Source of the DNA: Kocuria sp. TGY1127_2
Lineage (GTDB): Bacteria > Actinomycetota > Actinomycetes > Actinomycetales > Micrococcaceae
Reading direction: 5' to 3'
DNA: 64,000 bases
Assembly: GCF_013394385.1 (NCBI RefSeq)
Contig: NZ_AP022834.1
Span: 124,001-188,000 of the forward strand
Below are positions 1 to 8,049 of the stretch, piece by piece; within the stretch, counting starts at the first letter, position 1, and each line of letters opens with the position of its first letter. The notes beneath the pieces are model-generated. The model saw nothing but the letters and a program-made list of their open reading frames with translations, was not told the DNA's origin and ran no database searches. The position numbers and the translations under genes were made by a program.

Positions 1-630
1 CATTTCCCAGATAGAGCTGTAGAAGATGCCGAATGCGCCCGCGGCGGAGGCTGCCGTGAGAGCGCTGGAGAGCCGGGGAACCGTCTTCCACGGTTGGTTG
101 GACATGACCATTCCCGCAACGGTGCGCGGGGCACCGGTCCACGTGTGGGAGTAGAGCCGGGATATCTGATCCTGATCCTGGCCGCCCCATTCATTCCAGC
201 CCTGAACGTTGTTTCCTTCGGATGAGGAGTTCTGCACGAGGGATTCGACGCCGCGCCCGATGACGTCGACGAGCCGCCTTTTAGGGTACAAGACGCCCAT
301 GGTGGGACACGAAATGATCAGGATCCCCCGGGAGAAGTCCGTCTGTGCGACCACAGGCCGTCCGCTGTGGCGGAGCGGCATTTCAGTGAGCAGCACGCGG
401 ACGGCGTAGTCGACATCGCGGGCTTCCTCCGGAAGATCCAGCTCGCTGGTAACCTCGTTCTCGGGAGTCACCGGAATGAGGTGTTTGATGTGGTTGACCT
501 CGGTCTGGTGCCCGAGGATGTCTCCCAATCTGGTCTTGATGCTCGACAGTGAATGTTCGATTCTTTTGGTCGGCAATCCGGGATCGGAGACCAAAAGGAT
601 TTTCGGGGTCGAATCTGACGTTGTGTGCAC
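1..630 (-). CDS. Unknown protein, N-terminal part (runs off left edge)
   Basis: Only the first 210 codons are present; the frame stays open to base 1. I chose GTG at 630 because AGGA lies about nine bases upstream. An in-frame GTG at 660 is the alternative, and the frame is open back to a TGA near 838. The protein starts HTTSDSTPKILLVSDPGLP. It has mixed, soluble-looking composition for about 185 residues and becomes small-residue-rich and hydrophobic at the edge (SALTAASAAGAFGIFYSS), which looks like the first membrane segment. GC-rich third positions and protein-like composition argue that it is real. I do not recognise the family. Confidence 0.7.
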   Translation of the reverse strand, partial: MHTTSDSTPKILLVSDPGLPTKRIEHSLSSIKTRLGDILGHQTEVNHIKHLIPVTPENEVTSELDLPEEARDVDYAVRVLLTEMPLRHSGRPVVAQTDFSRGILIISCPTMGVLYPKRRLVDVIGRGVESLVQNSSSEGNNVQGWNEWGGQDQDQISRLYSHTWTGAPRTVAGMVMSNQPWKTVPRLSSALTAASAAGAFGIFYSSIWEM

Positions 631-840
631 AGTGGTGGTCCTATACGCCGAGGTGCCCACGCACGAGTGGGCCGGATGTTCGCAATAGATTTTCTTTGCC
701 GTGCGTGACCAGGCAACTCTCGCACGAGAGATGGTCTGCACGTGAAGCCGCACCACGCGGCAAAGAGCGCCCGTGAGAAAGCGATGGCCTCGCAGCGCAG
801 CGAGACAGCGGTGGTCGACGGCGAAGAGCGCTCAGATGAG

Positions 841-876
841 GGGCCGGTACCAGAACATCAGTTCCGGTACCGGCCC
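841..876. repeat. Strong inverted repeat (hairpin) between genes
   Basis: GGGCCGGTACC at 841-851 is matched exactly by its complement at 866-876. After one mismatch the stem continues with GAAC/GTTC around an ATCA loop, giving a stem of about 16 pairs. There is no T-tract on either side. It lies between the partial minus-strand gene and the plus-strand DinB gene. It could be a Rho-independent-like terminator lacking a U-tract, or a structured leader. The remaining bases from 631 to 1061 show no gene. Confidence 0.6.
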
Positions 877-1061
877 GGTGCCTGGGCAGGTGAAGCGTAC
901 AAGAAAGCTGCCCGGGGTCACCCCCGAACGGTTCTTGAGCCAACACACCGCTCGAGCAACAATAACCTTACTCAAACCGCGCTGACTTGGGCAAATAGCC
1001 GTTCGAGAGGTCGTGGGGCTCCGGAGATGGGACGGGGTTACGGCGTCTCGAGGCGGAGCGT

Positions 1062-1589
1062 ATGGTCGAGACTATGGATGCGATCACAATATTGAAAGAC
1101 TTGGCCGGCCGTCCTTCCGAAGTCGCAGCGCGACTCAAGGACAGAGTCAGCCCCGAAATGCTCAACGCTCACCCCGGCGACCACGACAACTCGATCGCCT
1201 GGTTAGTGTGGCACACCGCGCGGGAGATCGATGAACAGGTCAGTGAGCTTTCCCAACAGGAGACCGTCTGGGTTTCCCAGGGCTTTGGCGATCGATTCGG
1301 CTTGGACCTGGAACCACACGAACTCGGTTTCGGCCAGTCCGGTGACAGGGCCCGGTCCATCCAAGTGCAGGACGTGGATCTGCTTTTCGAACATCTCGAT
1401 GCCGTGGTCAAAGCTGAGCTCGACTACATCGATACCTTGAGTGACGAGGACCTGGGAGCGGTCATCGACGACAACTGGGATCCGCCAGTGACCAGGAGCG
1501 CTCGTTTGGTCAGCGTTTCCGAAGACGCCCTTCAGCACCTAGGGCAGGCCACCTATATCACGGGGATGGACACGTCCGTCTTCCAGTAG
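1062..1589 (+). CDS. DinB-fold protein, mycothiol-dependent type
   Basis: A protein of 175 residues with the layout of the DinB/DUF664 four-helix fold. WLVWHTAREID places a probable metal ligand at His51, and QHLGQATYITG near the C-terminus carries His159. In actinobacteria this fold includes mycothiol-dependent enzymes such as maleylpyruvate isomerase, plus many members of unknown substrate, so a metal-dependent thiol transferase is a reasonable family-level guess only. The start may be ATG 1062 or ATG 1074; neither has a well-spaced ribosome site. The stop lies four bases from the stop of the convergent histidine kinase gene, with no terminator between. Confidence 0.8.
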   Translation: MVETMDAITILKDLAGRPSEVAARLKDRVSPEMLNAHPGDHDNSIAWLVWHTAREIDEQVSELSQQETVWVSQGFGDRFGLDLEPHELGFGQSGDRARSIQVQDVDLLFEHLDAVVKAELDYIDTLSDEDLGAVIDDNWDPPVTRSARLVSVSEDALQHLGQATYITGMDTSVFQ

Positions 1590-1593
1590 TCGA

Positions 1594-3096
1594 TCACTCG
1601 GTGGCCGCGAGCAACGGTAACCTCACCTCGAACTCGGTGTGACCGGGCCGGGAAGTCAGTGAAATGCCGCCGTTGTGGGCTTCGACGATCGCTTTGACGA
1701 TGGCCAGGCCCAAGCCGGTCGTGCCGACTTCACCTGAGCGGGCCTGGTCGGCGCGTGCGAAGCGGGCGAAAATCTTTTCCTGAAATTCGGGTTCGATTCC
1801 CGGGCCGTTGTCGGTCACGGCCAATACCGCCTCCTGCCGATCCGCCGATGTACCGAGCCGCGTGGCGACCCATGTCCCGGGATCGGTATGCTTCCGGGCG
1901 TTGGAGAGAAGGTTGAGCAGAACCCGCTGAAGCTGCCGGGGGTCGCCTTGTACTACCACGGGATCCTCCGGAAGTTTCAGCTCCCATTCGTGGTCAGGGG
2001 CCGCAACCTGGAGATCGGAAACGTTTTCGATGACGAGTTCCGTGAGATCTACACTTTCCCGTTCCGGCTCCCGGCCCTCGTCGAGACGGGCCAGAAGCAA
2101 GAGGTCCTCGACCAATCCGGCCATCCGCTGGGATTGAGAGTCGATACGCCCCAAGGACTTCTCACCTTCCGGCGTGAAGTCCTCAGTCCATTTGAGGAGA
2201 TCGGAATAACCACGGATCGCTGCGAGCGGGGTCCTCAGTTCGTGGGACGCGTCCGCAATGAACGCCCGCATCTTGTCCTCGGACTTCTGGCGGGCCGTCA
2301 GCGCCGACCCCACGTTATCGAGCATCCGGTTCAAGGCATGTCCGACGGCGCCCACCTCCGTGTCCTGATGTGCATCCGGTGCGGCCACCCGGCTCGCGGC
2401 GGGCAACTGCCCGGATTCCAGATCAAGCCGCGAGACACTCGTAGCCACCGAAGATACCCGTTCGAGGGGCTTCATGGTTCGGCGGACAGCGATGGACCCG
2501 AGCAGACCCGCGAGGAGCAGAGCGGCGACGGATACCCCCAACATGATGGCTACCAACGTGCTCAGGGTCCGGTGGACCCCTTTGAGGGGCAGGCCGGTCA
2601 GAACGACCTGACCCGAATGGTCCAGTTCCGAGACCACCAAGTAGTCGCCCTGGGAAAGATCGACCTTTTGTGACGCGTTCCCCGGCCGGATATTCTTCAA
2701 GGTCTGCCGGTCCGACTCCGTGAGCTTCACGGCTGATCCACCCGTATCCAGAAAGCCCCCGGCGACGAATTGTCCATCGTCGATCCGCGCATTCAGGGTG
2801 CCCGCCGCCTGGCCGGGCGCGTTGAGCGGATTCGGCGCTGCTTGCTGCGCCCCGTCCGCCTGATCAGGGCCCGCCCCGGAGAAATTGGTCGCGCGGCTCG
2901 AGGCCTCGGACAATTGTGAGTCCAGTTGGCCGGTGAGGGTCGCGTTCATGGCACCGTAGCTGACGAGCCCGATGACCAAACAGGCCAAACCCAGGAGAAG
3001 CATGAGGATCACAATGAGCCGGGTGCGCAACCGCCAGGAACCGGGGTTGAAAGCAGGGGACCTCCGCGGACCGCTGGAAGCGTGGGATCCCGTCAT
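1594..3096 (-). CDS. Two-component sensor histidine kinase
   Basis: A protein of 500 residues. A first membrane segment (about 26-48) and a second (about 177-203) enclose an extracytoplasmic domain rich in Gln, Ala and Pro. A HAMP-like linker follows, then HisKA with ASHELRTPL (phospho-acceptor His285), the N-box NLLSNARKH, and the G-boxes DNGPGIE and TTGLGLAI of the ATPase domain. This is the TcrY/MprB/TrcS class of actinobacterial sensors; the signal cannot be told from sequence. Its start codon overlaps the stop of the response regulator gene (ATGA), so the two are translationally coupled. Confidence 0.95.
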   Translation of the reverse strand: MTGSHASSGPRRSPAFNPGSWRLRTRLIVILMLLLGLACLVIGLVSYGAMNATLTGQLDSQLSEASSRATNFSGAGPDQADGAQQAAPNPLNAPGQAAGTLNARIDDGQFVAGGFLDTGGSAVKLTESDRQTLKNIRPGNASQKVDLSQGDYLVVSELDHSGQVVLTGLPLKGVHRTLSTLVAIMLGVSVAALLLAGLLGSIAVRRTMKPLERVSSVATSVSRLDLESGQLPAASRVAAPDAHQDTEVGAVGHALNRMLDNVGSALTARQKSEDKMRAFIADASHELRTPLAAIRGYSDLLKWTEDFTPEGEKSLGRIDSQSQRMAGLVEDLLLLARLDEGREPERESVDLTELVIENVSDLQVAAPDHEWELKLPEDPVVVQGDPRQLQRVLLNLLSNARKHTDPGTWVATRLGTSADRQEAVLAVTDNGPGIEPEFQEKIFARFARADQARSGEVGTTGLGLAIVKAIVEAHNGGISLTSRPGHTEFEVRLPLLAATE

Positions 3097-3854
3097 TGGG
3101 CCGCAGGTTTGATGACGTAGCCTGCGCCGCGCACCGTGTGGATCATGGGTTCCCGATCAAGATCTATTTTCTTGCGCAGGTAGGAAATATACAGCTCGAC
3201 GATGTTGGCCTGGCCGCCGAAGTCGTATTTCCACACGTTGTCCAAGATCTGGGATTTCGAGACCACGCGCCGCGGATTCTCCATGAGGTAACGCAGCAGC
3301 TCGAATTGAGTCGCGGTCAACTGGATCTCTTCGCCTCCGCGCGTCACCTCCCGAGTGTCCTGATTCAGGACGAGGTCTCCGACGACCAGCTCTGCGTCGT
3401 CGATTGCGGCGACGCCAGAGCGCTGGACCAAACGGTGAAGACGGATCATGACCTCCTCCATCGAGAAGGGCTTGGTCACGTAATCATCGGCGCCCGCAGC
3501 CAGGCCCTCGATGCGATCGTTCACGGCGTCTTTCGCGGTAAGGAACAGGCACGGAACCTCCGGCTGGGCCCGCCTGATCCTGGAGAGCAGCTCGAGTCCG
3601 TCGTAGCCGGGCATCATGATGTCCAAAACCAAAACGTCCGGGAGGAAGCTCCGTGCCGCGTCGAGGGCCGCCGGGCCGTCACCCGCGTGCTGGACGTCCC
3701 AGCCGATCATCTTGAGGCCGACGCTGATGAGTTCGGCAAGCATCGCCTCGTCGTCGACAACGAGCGCGCGGATGGGGCTTCCGTCCGGGTGCTCCAGGGC
3801 CGGTAGATTCTTGGCGATGTGTGCAGCCGAAGAGGGTTCGGGGTTATGGCTCAT
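3093..3854 (-). CDS. OmpR-family response regulator
   Basis: A protein of 253 residues. The receiver domain (about 28-140) has the acidic pair DD near 34-35, phospho-acceptor Asp78 in LVLDIMMPG, and Lys128 in YVTKPF. A winged-helix DNA-binding domain follows (about 155-250, with LTATQFELLRYL and VRGAGYVI). It is the first gene of a two-gene operon with the kinase encoded at 1594-3096. The MprA/TrcR resemblance, and a possible remnant of a membrane protein gene on the opposite strand at 4053, recall the mprAB-pepD arrangement; that link is inference. Confidence 0.95.
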   Translation of the reverse strand: MSHNPEPSSAAHIAKNLPALEHPDGSPIRALVVDDEAMLAELISVGLKMIGWDVQHAGDGPAALDAARSFLPDVLVLDIMMPGYDGLELLSRIRRAQPEVPCLFLTAKDAVNDRIEGLAAGADDYVTKPFSMEEVMIRLHRLVQRSGVAAIDDAELVVGDLVLNQDTREVTRGGEEIQLTATQFELLRYLMENPRRVVSKSQILDNVWKYDFGGQANIVELYISYLRKKIDLDREPMIHTVRGAGYVIKPAAQ

Positions 3855-4052
3855 GGTTCACAGACTAGTGGCCTTCAGCGTGCATCCGTGGGTCGAATCC
3901 GTCAAAACCTCAATGTCACAGACACGCTTTCGTCCTGTCACAGCTGGCTCATAAGTTGACCGCCCAGAGTCGAGACGTACCGGGCTGTTGACCGGCTGGT
4001 CCAGCCATCGCGGTAACCCGGGCGGGGCCTCCCCGGCCGATAGAAAGGACGA

Positions 4053-4397
4053 ATGATGATTTCGAAGACACCCAGCGACCCAAGGGGCGACAAACAGCAG
4101 TTCGTGCCAGCGGACGTCGAGATGCACCGAAGGACCGGGTCCAGCGCCTCTGGCCGACGCACCGTGCCCACCGGTCGGATCACGTCCCGCACCACGTATC
4201 CATCGACGAGTAACGCCGACATGCCGACCTGGGGATCGCCGGCCTCCGAGTGGAACGAGTATCGGGGGAATGACACCTCGAAATGGTCCAAGAGAAGAAC
4301 GATGGCGACCGTGGCTCTTGCTCTCGCCGGGAAAAACCCGACCATCGGCGGCGCACAAGGCGAGGAACCACCGACCTCTGGGCAAGTGGGAGCATGA
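4053..4397 (+). pseudogene. Probable remnant of a single-pass membrane protein gene
   Basis: An ORF of 114 codons starting ATGATG, preceded by GAAAGGACGA, a convincing ribosome site. Residues 1-80 are hydrophilic and low complexity, end in WSKRRTMATVALALAG like the start of a membrane anchor, and then change to an unrelated Pro/Gly-rich tail that soon stops. This is what a frameshift or deletion inside a transmembrane segment would leave. Actinobacterial HtrA-like proteases have such a disordered N-terminus followed by an anchor and often sit beside MprAB-type regulators, but no protease sequence survives here. A short intact gene of unknown function, or a chance ORF, cannot be excluded. Confidence 0.4.
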
Positions 4398-4491
4398 GCG
4401 TGTAGTTTTTAAATCGCGGGAACAAGGCATTGGCGCAAACGATGCGTTGATCGATTTCATGCGATAAAGTAGTTCACCGTAGATAAAACTT

Positions 4492-4516
4492 GTACCGTCC
4501 GGTAACCGGACGGTAC
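4492..4516. promoter_or_regulatory. Perfect inverted repeat, operator-like
   Basis: GTACCGTCCGG at 4492-4502 and its exact complement at 4506-4516 are separated by TAA. Length and symmetry suit a dimeric repressor of the TetR type. A TetR gene lies at 5066-5662, but its start is about 1.15 kb away, so a direct link is only a guess. The site follows AT-rich DNA (GATAAAGT, GATAAAAC) that could be a promoter. Confidence 0.45.
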
Positions 4517-4585
4517 GCCGAACGCCCCGAGCCCTCTCCCTAGGGCCTGAGAAGTTTTCGAGCTTCTTAAGGTACGCTCGGGGTC

Positions 4586-4634
4586 GAAGAGGCCCGTGTT
4601 TGTGGTTGTGGTTCCCCCAAACACGGGCCTCTTC
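4586..4634 (+). terminator. 17-bp perfect stem, orphan terminator-like hairpin
   Basis: The arm at 4586-4602 is matched base for base by 4618-4634 around a 15-base loop that ends in five cytosines. The plus-strand downstream sequence (TCTATGTG) is only weakly T-rich. No gene reads into it from either side unless the remnant at 4053 or an unannotated RNA is transcribed, so it may instead close a small structured RNA. Confidence 0.45.
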
Positions 4635-4711
4635 TCTATGTGCGGCTGACTCGTCGGCGGTTTTCGTGTCCATAACGACGGTCGACAATCCGCGTAGCAA
4701 ACTGCTCCTAT

Positions 4712-4727
4712 GTGACTCCGGAGTCAC
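4712..4727. promoter_or_regulatory. 16-bp perfect palindrome
   Basis: GTGACTCCGGAGTCAC is fully self-complementary with no spacer. It resembles a binding site for a dimeric regulator, but no promoter or gene is clearly associated with it. Confidence 0.35.
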
Positions 4728-5065
4728 CGATGAAGCACAGTACATTGCTATAGCTGACCTCACCGGGGTGGCACATGTTGGGCGCACGAGACCGCGACAA
4801 CACGGAACTCAACTGCATCTCACCGACGTTCTTCCGGAATTCAGGATGCCGGACGAGTCTCTGTCGGGCGGCGCCCAGCCCCTCTGTTCACGTCCATCTG
4901 GGTGTTCGCCCTGATATCACGCCAAGCCTCGGGCTGGGTGCCGTAGCTCCGACGGATCGTGCTCCCTGGTGGTTCCGTTGCAGCGGTGCTGTTTCCGTGG
5001 CGTGCGGCGAATATCTGGCCACGACCATCGGGCAGCGCGGGTGGGTCGGCTGTTGAGAGAGCTCG

Positions 5066-5662
5066 TCAGTCGTCCATGTGGTGTATGCCGCCCCATGCGA
5101 AGCGAATCAAAACCTTGCTCAGCTCGTTCTGTTCCTCGGGGGTTTCGGCCCCCGCGATGACCTTGGAAGAAGTCAGCGCGGCGCTGATGATGGCCTCGGC
5201 GCAAAGCCGGCAGGCCGCCTCCTCCGTGAACTTGGATTCTTTGAGGAGAACTTGAGTCAAGGTGTCGACGAGCCCTTCGCGGAGCCTGCTCACGCGCTCG
5301 TCCACGGCCGAGGTATTCAGCATGTCCGACTCGAACAGAATCTTGTAGCGATCCGGTTCCCGGATCACGAAATCCGTGAGGACCTTGATGGAGCTCTCGG
5401 TGCGTTCTTCCGAGGACAGTTCGGCATGCAAGGGGCCATGGATCATGGACAGGAACTTCTCGACGCAGTCGTCCACGACCGCCAGGTACAAGTCGTCCTT
5501 GCTTTTGAAATACCGGTACAGGAACGGTTTTGAAAGGTTCGAGGTCTCCGCAATTTCATCCATGGTGGTGCTGTAGAAACCGTTGTGAGCAAAGGTAGCC
5601 AGCGCGGTCCCTAGAATGAGTTCGCGAGCTTGCTCATGTTCCATACGCCGCTTTCGGGGCAT
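5066..5662 (-). CDS. TetR/AcrR-family transcriptional regulator
   Basis: A protein of 198 residues. I start it at the ATG giving MPRKRRMEHEQ because AAGGAG lies six bases upstream; a longer in-frame version from 5695 lacks this support. The N-terminal helix-turn-helix is clear: ILGTALATFAHNGFYSTTMDEIA followed by SKPFLYRYFKSKDDLYLAV split over residues of about 12-60. The rest is the helical ligand-binding domain. The inducer and targets are unknown. It lies downstream of argE on the same strand with a gap of 104 bases and may be independent. Confidence 0.9.
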   Translation of the reverse strand: MPRKRRMEHEQARELILGTALATFAHNGFYSTTMDEIAETSNLSKPFLYRYFKSKDDLYLAVVDDCVEKFLSMIHGPLHAELSSEERTESSIKVLTDFVIREPDRYKILFESDMLNTSAVDERVSRLREGLVDTLTQVLLKESKFTEEAACRLCAEAIISAALTSSKVIAGAETPEEQNELSKVLIRFAWGGIHHMDD

Positions 5663-5766
5663 GTCATCTCCTTCAAATACGTGTGATGTTTGCACCTACC
5701 CCGGCCAATAATTCTTGGATAAAAACTACTCGCGCGGCATGCACTGAACGGTTGGCTCCGGTCGGT

Positions 5767-7038
5767 TTACGCCTTGGATTTGTTCAGAATTTCTATCATA
5801 AATCGTTCACATGCTTCGATTTGGGACAGTTCAACCCATTCATTCTCAGTATGAGCCTGAGAAATAGAACCCGGACCGCACACAATGGCCGGTATGCCGG
5901 CTTCGTAGTACTGTCCGCCCTCGGTCCCGTAGGAGACGTGTGTCGACTCGCCGCCGCCGTCGAGCACTGCCCCGAGCTCTTCCGCAAACTTCACGATGGG
6001 TGCGTCCGTGGATGTGTTGAGGGCCGGGACTCGTGCCAGAACCTCGAAGTCGACCCCTACCTTGCCGAGGGCCTTCTCATCCGCGCCATCGAGGGACCGA
6101 ACCCTGGCCACCTCGTCCTTGAGTGCCGGTTCGATTTCTTCGCTGAGGAATATGCGGATCCTCTCGGCGAGTTCCTCGGGCTCGGTTCCGGGGACAATCC
6201 GGAAGTCGTATTCAAGAACGCACTGGTCGGCCACGATGTTGTAGGCCGAACCACCTTGGGCGAAGTTGACGCCGCCGGTGGTGTACGTGATGTTGAAACC
6301 CTCGACCCTGGGCCCGTTGTCGCGGAGGTCGTCAACCAGTCCGTTGAAGAAGTGAATGAACTCGCCCGCGTAGCGGACGGCGTTGATTCCAAAAGGAGCG
6401 AGAGAAGAGTGCTTGGGCACTCCGCGGAAGGTCAAGCGGCCGCGTTGCGGAGCCTTGTGGGCGACGACGATGTTCATCAATGTCGGTTCGCCCACGATCG
6501 CGTACCGCGGCTTGACGCCCCGTTGACCGAATTCCTCAATCATTCGAGGGGCGCCCAAGCAGCCGAGTTCTTCGTCGTAGGTGAAGGCGAAATGGATCGG
6601 TTCGGCAAGTTTGGCCTCGATGACCTGGGGCAGGAGCCACAATGCGACCCCGATGAACGACTTCATGTCCGCACCACCGCGAGCATAGATCTTGCCGTCC
6701 TTGATCGTCGGTGTGAAGGGATCCGTGTCCCACGGCTGCCCCTCTACGGGCACGACGTCGGTGTGGCCCGATAGGAGGACTCCGCCGCTCGTCTCGCCGT
6801 TCTCGGTCGGGACCGTCGCGAAAAGGTTGGCTCGCTGCCCGTCATCGGAGTAAGTGCGATGTGTGGCGATCCCATGGCGCTGGAATTGGGACTCGATGAA
6901 CTCGATCAACTCCAGGTTCGAGGTTTCGCTCATCGTCGGGAACCGGAGGAGGCGGTCGATCAACTCGTACGAAGAAGGAAGGTCGGCCGAATTCTTGACC
7001 TGCGTGTGCAGTTCCGTGGATTGCTTGATATCGCCCAT
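5767..7038 (-). CDS. argE: Acetylornithine deacetylase (M20 peptidase family)
   Basis: A protein of 423 residues with the M20 zinc-peptidase pattern: GHTDVVPV (metal His and catalytic Asp), GGADMKSF (bridging Asp), DEELGC (catalytic and metal Glu), VGEPT (metal Glu) and AHTENEW (metal His). The lid/dimerisation domain lies in the middle. ArgE hydrolyses N-acetylornithine to ornithine in the cytoplasm for arginine synthesis. No other arg genes are nearby, and actinobacteria often use ArgJ instead, so a related acyl-amino-acid substrate is possible. Confidence 0.85.
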   Translation of the reverse strand: MGDIKQSTELHTQVKNSADLPSSYELIDRLLRFPTMSETSNLELIEFIESQFQRHGIATHRTYSDDGQRANLFATVPTENGETSGGVLLSGHTDVVPVEGQPWDTDPFTPTIKDGKIYARGGADMKSFIGVALWLLPQVIEAKLAEPIHFAFTYDEELGCLGAPRMIEEFGQRGVKPRYAIVGEPTLMNIVVAHKAPQRGRLTFRGVPKHSSLAPFGINAVRYAGEFIHFFNGLVDDLRDNGPRVEGFNITYTTGGVNFAQGGSAYNIVADQCVLEYDFRIVPGTEPEELAERIRIFLSEEIEPALKDEVARVRSLDGADEKALGKVGVDFEVLARVPALNTSTDAPIVKFAEELGAVLDGGGESTHVSYGTEGGQYYEAGIPAIVCGPGSISQAHTENEWVELSQIEACERFMIEILNKSKA

Positions 7039-7352
7039 AGGATCAGCCTAGCCGGTGGTCTTCGCTCACGAAGAAGCCAGTGCTTTCAGGGCCTGCAGGC
7101 TCATTCAACAGTGAGAAGTGCTGGGTTGCCGCGTGCAGAACGGCATCAAAATTGGGGGATCAGATGCCGTAGTGAATTCCGGTGATTAAATGATGCGACC
7201 GGTCTATGGGGGTCTGATCGCGTCTCACCGGATTGCCGCACTGTGCACATCAGCAACCCAGCCCACCAAAGTTAACTCGCTACTTTCGGGTACGAATAAT
7301 TATTTCCGCATATTACGCAAAAATGCTGATCTGAAAATATGCTGGATAGGCG
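7039..7352. other. Intergenic, nothing recognised
   Basis: The stretch of 314 bases between argE and the flavin-reductase-like gene is partly AT-rich (7270-7340). It shows no coding frame, strong hairpin or recognisable operator. Confidence 0.4.
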
Positions 7353-7874
7353 CTAAATCATGTATGAATGCTCACCGAGAGTATGGAATGCACGACGGTG
7401 ATAAACCAAGGGAGTTCCCGGGTCATTGTTTCGAGCGGCTTCTATGACTTCGGCCGTGAAGACCAGGGCAGGGCCGGCCTGTGCCTGAGTCAGGGTTCGG
7501 CACCGCAGCACTCTGCTGACGTCGGTCAGCAACGGCTCGCCGGTGGGGAGGGTCTCCCAATTCATCACATCGCCGAAACGGGGTGCGCCGTGCGTTGCGA
7601 AGGTCTTGGCGAGCTCGACATTCTCGGCGTCCAGTAAGTGCACCAGGTACGTTTCGGCGTCAGCGATATGCGCCGCTGAACCGCGTCGGGCGGCGAGGGA
7701 AAAGCCCAGAATGGCCGGGTCCGCCGAGATAGACGAGACGGAGGAGGCCGTCAGGCCCACGGGACCGTCCTCGTCGGTGCTCGTGATGATCGCGACGCCG
7801 GCCGGGTGGTGTCCGAAGATCTCCTTGAAGATCTCGCTGATAGATTCCCTGTTTTCTGGACTCGCGTCAGTCAT
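7353..7874 (-). CDS. Flavin reductase-like domain protein
   Basis: A protein of 173 residues matching the flavin-reductase-like FMN-binding split barrel: HHPAGVAIITS near the start, GPVGLTASSVSSIS (the family's G-T-SS segment), and ILGFSLAARRGSAAHI for FMN contact, ending with a conserved YHRRAFHTL. Such proteins reduce free FMN with NAD(P)H, often for a two-component monooxygenase. No partner oxygenase is adjacent, so the physiological role is open. It stands alone between argE and ugd. Confidence 0.85.
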   Translation of the reverse strand: MTDASPENRESISEIFKEIFGHHPAGVAIITSTDEDGPVGLTASSVSSISADPAILGFSLAARRGSAAHIADAETYLVHLLDAENVELAKTFATHGAPRFGDVMNWETLPTGEPLLTDVSRVLRCRTLTQAQAGPALVFTAEVIEAARNNDPGTPLVYHRRAFHTLGEHSYMI

Positions 7875-8049
7875 CGATCATCCTTTCAGCGGACTATACC
7901 GAATGTCCGCTAGGCCTACCTTTCTCCTCACGATAGAGCGAGCACTTCCACTGGCGCAGGGGAATACGGAATCTTACGTCCCGTCTCCCAATGTGACCGG
8001 AGTGTGAAAAGGTGCGTGACCGTGGCTGGATCGCCTGAGAGTCTGACCC

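Larger units (their letters stand above)
4398..5065. other. Intergenic stretch without a supportable gene
   Basis: No frame on either strand reads like protein here. The region holds an unusual set of perfect inverted repeats (4492-4516, 4586-4634, 4712-4727, and an eight-base pair of arms CCCCGAGC/GCTCGGGG at 4523 and 4576). An AT-rich run at 4440-4490 could contain a plus-strand promoter. Confidence 0.5.

Noticed and set aside
1888-2673. Plus-strand frame of 261 codons
   Set aside because: Antisense to the histidine kinase, whose domains are unmistakable.
3938-4345. Minus-strand frame of 135 codons opposite the 4053 ORF
   Set aside because: It shares third codon positions with the plus-strand frame, so GC bias cannot separate them; the plus frame has a good ribosome site and this one does not.
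3858-4787. Minus-strand frame of 309 codons
   Set aside because: It crosses two perfect hairpins and an AT-rich promoter-like stretch and has no protein-like segments; its length reflects GC-rich DNA with few stops.
5683-6774. Plus-strand frame of 363 codons
   Set aside because: Antisense to argE with its complete M20 motif set.
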